This document shows, in pieces, positions 62,501 through 64,000 of a DNA stretch of 64,000 nucleotides. This DNA is from Clostridiales bacterium (lineage in GTDB: Bacteria > Bacillota > Clostridia > Oscillospirales > Acutalibacteraceae): assembly GCA_021199275.1 (NCBI GenBank), contig JAJQIJ010000024.1, forward strand, positions 47,819 through 111,818, in the 5' to 3' direction. The notes beneath the pieces were generated by a model that ran no database searches, was not told the DNA's origin, and worked only from the letters and a program-made list of their open reading frames with translations. Within the stretch, counting starts at the first letter, position 1. The number at the start of each line of letters is the position of its first letter. The translations under genes were made by a program, and so were the position numbers.

Positions 62501-64000
62501 AATTCGATTACTTCGTCTGTTGTTAAGTCAAACGCGTTCCTGATGTATTCCTCTATTGCTGACCATGTGTCGTCGTTGTTTATCAGGCTCTCTATCAAGT
62601 CGCAGAGCGCGTCTTCGTTATCTGTTACTACGGTCCAGATTACGTCTATCAGATAGATTACCGTTTCGTCTGCCGCGGTAAGGCCGCAGGTTTCATGATT
62701 GTCTGTTGTTGACGGGGTCTCGCAATAGCCATAGCTTGCGATTTCCTCAAGGTCTATTGCGGACAAATCAAGGCTCAGCGTTACTTCTTCGTCATTGATT
62801 GTCAGCGTAAGGTCGCTTACCAGAGCGCTAAGCAGCGGCTCTATGATGTCTTGGATATTGGCCCATTCATAGGTTACTGTGCTGCTGTCTTCGCCGGTAA
62901 GGCCGCACAATATGTCGTTGAGACCCAGTATGTCGAATATTACGTCAAACAGTGATGTGCTGTCTGCCGCGTCGCCCACAAGCACTGCCTTGAGCGGGTC
63001 TGCTATGTTGAGCACCGGATAAAGCAGCTCTTCTACGAACAGCTGTACCCCGCCTTTTTCTATGAAGTTTGCTGCTGACGGCAGTATGTTAAGTATGGTG
63101 TCTACCGGGCTGTCAAGCACTGTGTTCAAAAGCTCAAGCACTGCGCCTATCAGGTTGCCCAGAGCCGTGTCACTCTCTTCATAGCTGTATTCAACGCCCA
63201 ATGCTTCGAGCAGGTGCTCTACCGCGTGGCTCCAGCCGTCATGCCCTGTTATGCTGAGAACTGTTTCATCGTTGTATACAATGTCAAGGTCTTCGCCTGC
63301 AAGCAGAGCTTCAAGCACGCCGTTAAGCGGGCTCAAAACAGCTTCCAGTGCCTCGGCAAACTTGTCTTCGCTGCCGTCTATGCCCCAGGCCCATGCTTCT
63401 GTCGCGTCTATTTCGGCAAAGCTTGCGGCTGCCTCTACAAGGCTTGCTACGTTGCTGAAGCCGGCAGACTTGAGCGTGGCGGCTATGCCCGCCTGGCTTA
63501 CGTCTGCGCCGAGCAGCGCCAGCACGGTTACTACCGTGTCGTTGTCAAACAGGCTATAGATTGCTGACGCCAGAGTTGTCATCAGCGAGTCTGTGTACAG
63601 GCTTTCTGCTACAAGACTGTCAAGCTCTACGTCAAGCAGCGAGCCGAGCAGAGTCTCTACCAGGCTGGTAAGGGTTGAAATCAGAGTCGCTATCTCTTCA
63701 TCGTCATAGCTGTACTGATTGGTGTAGGTGGTTGAAACTCCATCTGTGATTACAGACCAGTCCGCATGCTCTATGTTCTCTTTGCCGCCGATTGCCGCTA
63801 CTACGTCTATGAGCATCTCTACTACGTCCGTGCCGTCCATTGCAAGCAGGTTGTCGTAATACGGTATCAGCAGGTTGTATGTGTCTGCGTCTAAATAGTA
63901 TGCAAGTATCTTGTCAAGCGTTCTTTCGTTCGCCTTTACTACTTCCCATACATATGTCAGCAGTGTTTCTGTGGTGGTTGCCGTGGCTGTCTCTTCGTCG
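53515..64000 (-). CDS. Giant tandem-repeat surface protein, N-terminus outside window (at least 3494 aa visible)
   Basis: A single open frame runs from the window edge to a TGA at 53515-53517. Visible residues begin DEETATATTTETLLTYVWEV at 63999; the true start is further upstream, so no signal peptide can be checked. The body is eight helical repeats of about 408-438 residues (anchor ILPSxANF). Typical stretches are NVYTDDIITTLASTIYSLFD, YPDGVTSSD, LTGANGYANAIKPLLDALGC and IPEIDWAxLAGCG. After the last repeat come an acidic linker, one membrane helix (VYWLIFALVVILLFFLLLLI) and the tail KDDDDDEEEEDEAPNGDGGG rich in proline and glycine. I know no family with this repeat. I infer an extracellular or surface-anchored stalk or adhesin. 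The codon use resembles the rest of the window, so there is no sign of recent transfer. Confidence 0.8.
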   Translation of the reverse strand, partial: DEETATATTTETLLTYVWEVVKANERTLDKILAYYLDADTYNLLIPYYDNLLAMDGTDVVEMLIDVVAAIGGKENIEHADWSVITDGVSTTYTNQYSYDDEEIATLISTLTSLVETLLGSLLDVELDSLVAESLYTDSLMTTLASAIYSLFDNDTVVTVLALLGADVSQAGIAATLKSAGFSNVASLVEAAASFAEIDATEAWAWGIDGSEDKFAEALEAVLSPLNGVLEALLAGEDLDIVYNDETVLSITGHDGWSHAVEHLLEALGVEYSYEESDTALGNLIGAVLELLNTVLDSPVDTILNILPSAANFIEKGGVQLFVEELLYPVLNIADPLKAVLVGDAADSTSLFDVIFDILGLNDILCGLTGEDSSTVTYEWANIQDIIEPLLSALVSDLTLTINDEEVTLSLDLSAIDLEEIASYGYCETPSTTDNHETCGLTAADETVIYLIDVIWTVVTDNEDALCDLIESLINNDDTWSAIEEYIRNAFDLTTDEVIELILTLLGGFDDSEFTADWTFLYEDLEAATDLSGDYSTSDVTGVVDTISGLLSVVLAALDFDLGTLLTDYVYTDSLTDTIAGLIYGSVYSNSTVETVMSLLGIDVSAQAIYTSLTAAGYSDVAAAIIAEDAGVYSWKTDADYTALSWISEGNEAEDFVAALSAILSPLNSVLDFLLGSGTIEVLGISLTGADGWNNSIIPLLTALGVDTTDAEYDKDDVIGSILTPILSYAGELLADPVNGIIDILPSVANFIDKGGVQYLVYTLIHPIATLAPYAATILGLTVAETQTDEEEIEASFTALMEFVLDMLGVDLGWETLQNDLIPFANNYLGNLSINDEISFSVTIPELDWAMFGGAVADTATDETKKAGTEFVFANSDEETATATTTETLLTYVWNTVLVNAQTIAELLEYFIGEDTYETLAVYIEKLFALSADDVIGLLIDVLGGFDASDYVADWSFLYENYSEASVTYPDGVTSSDIDNLIAVLSSAIEGVLALLLDADLTELVAENLYTDDIVTTLASAIYSLFDNDTVVSVLAILGVDVSTDGIAATLKSAGYSKVASLISNADSFSDISTDSAWSWGVTDSASFAAAIEAILSPFNSVLDYLLGAGTINIADVLSLTGADGYNNAVKPLLEALGCTTVGYDSSNPLDSILTPLLNLVDEVLADPLGGVLDIVPSVANFIDQGGVQYFVESLLYPITSIADPLLFLISEDESVGLFDFVMELVASLLDVDLSWDNLQNEIIPLINTLLTDVEISGTTVSIAIPEIDWAALAGCGTATEGDYFISAEAADEVITVLRYVWNAVLVNEDAVDTLLESLIDSDTYETISPYLGIVFDLTADEIITVLVEMLGSFDDSDYTVDWSFLYENYATTAVTYPDGVTSTDITNLVSTISGLLEGVLDMLLDADLTELVAENVYTDDIITTLASTIYSLFDNETVVTVLGILGIDVSQDAVAKALKSAGYTKVASSISKASSYADADTSKWTWGVTDKESFAEALVAVLAPFNDVLGYFLNAGTIEILGIELTGANGYANAIKPLLDALGCDTLTESQYAAAANKDSSNLLLNIINPLLELVDEILADPVNGVVSILPSIANFMNQDGVQTAVEALLHPILNIVNPLFNLIIEKLGKDETTLFDFLFDLLGVNLTWDTLQDDIIPLVNDLLLQDITINDTVVTLRIPEIDWAVLAGCGKATTGDYFITAAAASTDLTVLRYIWRAVEENEGYLKVIISSLVGEDTYSTLSPYIMQLLDLTDDEFITKLVAIVNALDDSDYTVDWSFLYEDYTKKSVSYPDGVTSSDLKNLVSVLANAVNGVVEMLLDADLTELVAENVYTDDIITTLASAIYSLFDNDTVVTVLGILGIDVSKSAIVKSLKSAGYTKVASSIKKASSFAEADTSKWTWGVTDRESFVEALVAVLAPFNDVLGYFLNAGTIEIMGVEFTGANGYANAIKPLLDALGCDTLSESKYAAAAKKDSSNLLLNIINPLLDLVDEVLADPVNAVVDILPSVANFINQNGIQTAIEALLHPILNIADPILSIFTDDNVVDFILNLLGVSLDWDTIQNDIIPFVNKYLKNIEIGGVTVTLTIPNISWAKLAGCGKATDGDYFITGSTAKTAVTLLRYVWKAVETNEKAILKLVKGLAGSSTYKTLKPYLTALLDLTDDEVIKLLVDVVNAMDASDFKADWSFLYDNYKKTSVTYPDGVTSSDMNKLVSVLSSLVSGILELVLDADLTELVAENVYTDDIITTLASTIYSLFDNDTVVTVLGILGVDVSQSAVAKSLKSAGYTKVASSIKKASSFSAADTSKWSWGVTDKESFAEALVAILSPFNDVLGYFLNSGTIDISGIVTLTGANGYKNAIKPLLDALGCDTLSASKYAAAANKDSNNLLLNIINPLLDLVDEVLADPVNAVVDILPSVANFINQGGVQYFVECLLQPILGIANPVLAIFTDDSVFDFLFELLGVDFTWDNIQNEIIPFANTYLKNLDISGTTVTFKIPTITWGKLAGCGKATDGDYFITGSTAKTAVTLLRYIWKAVETNEKAIMKLVKGLAGSSTYKTLKPYLTKLFDLTDDEFIKVLVDVVNAMDASDYSESWSFLYKNYSTTSVTYPDGVTSSDLSEVVSILSEAVNNAIEIFLDGSLADLVGDTLYKDSIVTTLASTIFSLFDNSTVATVLGILGINVSQASVAKLLKSAGYTDVANSIKKASSFSAADTSKWSWGVTDRASFAEALVAVLSPFNGVLGYFLNAGSIDVLGITLTGANGYANAIKPLLDALGCDTLSASQYAAAANKDSNNLLLNIINPLLDLVDEILSSPVSKIAEILPSAANFIDKGGVQTAVEALLQPILGIVDPILTIFTDDGIFDFLFDLLGVDLSWGNIQNEVVGLLNSALLSDLTIGSTTLSLTLPEIDWGKLAGCGTLNGKKIEANTGKELLVLLRYVFKVLEQNKNTIFDLVGGKSSTIGTIINNVINVGADGLATIVVNILLKLETYEDSTWTFKSITEMVTTYTENMTEEDYANYLSQIDDLIIGLLKDLMGADSLLELVGNLVYTNDIINTLAELIYPNIEGLSDTLGFDINKIFAVLDIDISTTAFAKTVSDFSAASAAIAKCSSWADVDFDSLDWGVTTGDRTSFVNALTAILRPFFPVLQAILSGDDLVVLGSIEIAGGNGYNTAVIPLLEAFGVDADSLTSVAEYTANSGTDTVFTAIINPLLDKVEELLEAPIMTLCEMLPNVAYFLYNNHLSAVARNLLMPVTNILEEIDPIYSIDLEQYLSLLDDLDLASLVNSLIGSLEINGTALNIQITDIDLATLAGRGTLVSYTSARTYNSSRMTCKMIDADTTAVFISVFRYLIENLKANLDAITALLAMFELSDSVLDIVNTILEALVSMDVDSVIEMLLDLLFGSSDGSTAEEEEDAATSTPFNLGNYYWVYWLIFALVVILLFFLLLLIFKDDDDDEEEEDEAPNGDGGGSPPPAAGTAAENTDSAAGTEGANQ
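53860..64000 (-). repeat. Eight in-frame tandem repeats within the giant protein
   Basis: The conserved asparagine-phenylalanine of the ILPSxANF motif is encoded at 63065, 61751, 60458, 59213, 57968, 56741, 55517 and 54293 (first base of the plus-strand triplet). The spacings are 1314, 1293, 1245, 1245, 1227, 1224 and 1224 bases, which correspond to 438, 431, 415, 415, 409, 408 and 408 residues. The last copy (C-terminal) is the most diverged. Long exact DNA matches occur between copies: 65 bases at 56759-56823 and 57986-58050, and 55 bases at 61321-61375 and 63946-64000. Confidence 0.85.

Noticed and set aside
53723..63567. Many plus-strand open frames of 60-155 codons inside the giant gene
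   Set aside because: They are shadows of the repetitive minus-strand gene, recur with the same period, are serine-rich by frame and lack ribosome binding sites.
53860..64000. CRISPR array or satellite DNA as an explanation of the repeats
   Set aside because: The period is about 1.2 kb, the frame is open throughout and all spacings are multiples of three, which fits a protein repeat.

Overview
The window looks like the chromosome of a Gram-positive, endospore-forming anaerobe of the class Clostridia, probably a gut lineage in the Oscillospirales/Christensenellales range. The evidence is a set of sporulation genes (spo0A, spoIIE, spoVT, yqfC, yqfD, ylbJ), an NfnAB-type electron-bifurcating transhydrogenase pair, a GGGtGRT/NifU-like pair of the kind found in Clostridia, RNase Y, a T-box-controlled thrS, AGGAGG-type ribosome binding sites and TTGACA/TATAAT promoters. 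I saw no rRNA, tRNA, CRISPR array, integrase or transposase.

Layout. 0-11 kb: argG (cut by the window edge), spoVT, nfnA-nfnB, an AMP-binding acyl-CoA synthetase, a YjdF-like membrane protein, then spoIIE-glmS. 11-12.8 kb: spo0A and a divergent DUF624 membrane protein. 12.9-20.9 kb: a malto-oligosaccharide operon (binding protein, two permeases, ATPase, malQ, glgP) that imports alpha-glucans and degrades them to glucose-1-phosphate and glucose. 20.9-25.8 kb: an orphan promoter-hairpins-terminator unit that looks like an unannotated small RNA, the GGGtGRT/NifU-like pair, rny, and a T-box leader. 25.8-34 kb: thrS, then two large proteins (a tandem GT2 glycosyltransferase and an asparagine-synthetase-like protein) that share an unfamiliar ~130-residue domain and the same basic tail. 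34-43 kb: the glucuronate pathway in two minus-strand clusters (uxaC-kdgK-kdgA and uxuA-SDR), interrupted by pspC, a LOG-family gene, lemA and a DUF2207 gene. 43-51 kb: yqfD/yqfC, ylbJ, a GH36 alpha-galactosidase with a GPH/MFS sugar transporter that has a long charged tail, and an esterase-like hydrolase. 51-52 kb: a stand-alone family-3 binding lipoprotein.

52.4-64 kb holds the most unusual locus. A single open frame of at least 3494 residues runs off the right edge. It contains eight tandem repeats of about 408-438 residues that I cannot assign to a known family, then one C-terminal membrane helix and a strongly acidic tail. Its last four bases overlap the start of a second gene, whose product has a lysine-rich N-terminus, one membrane helix and an outside domain. 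The two cytoplasmic ends have opposite charge, so I propose that they form a two-part surface complex. Together with the polysaccharide-type genes at 28-34 kb and the sugar-uptake operons, the window suggests a glycan-feeding spore-former with an elaborate cell surface.
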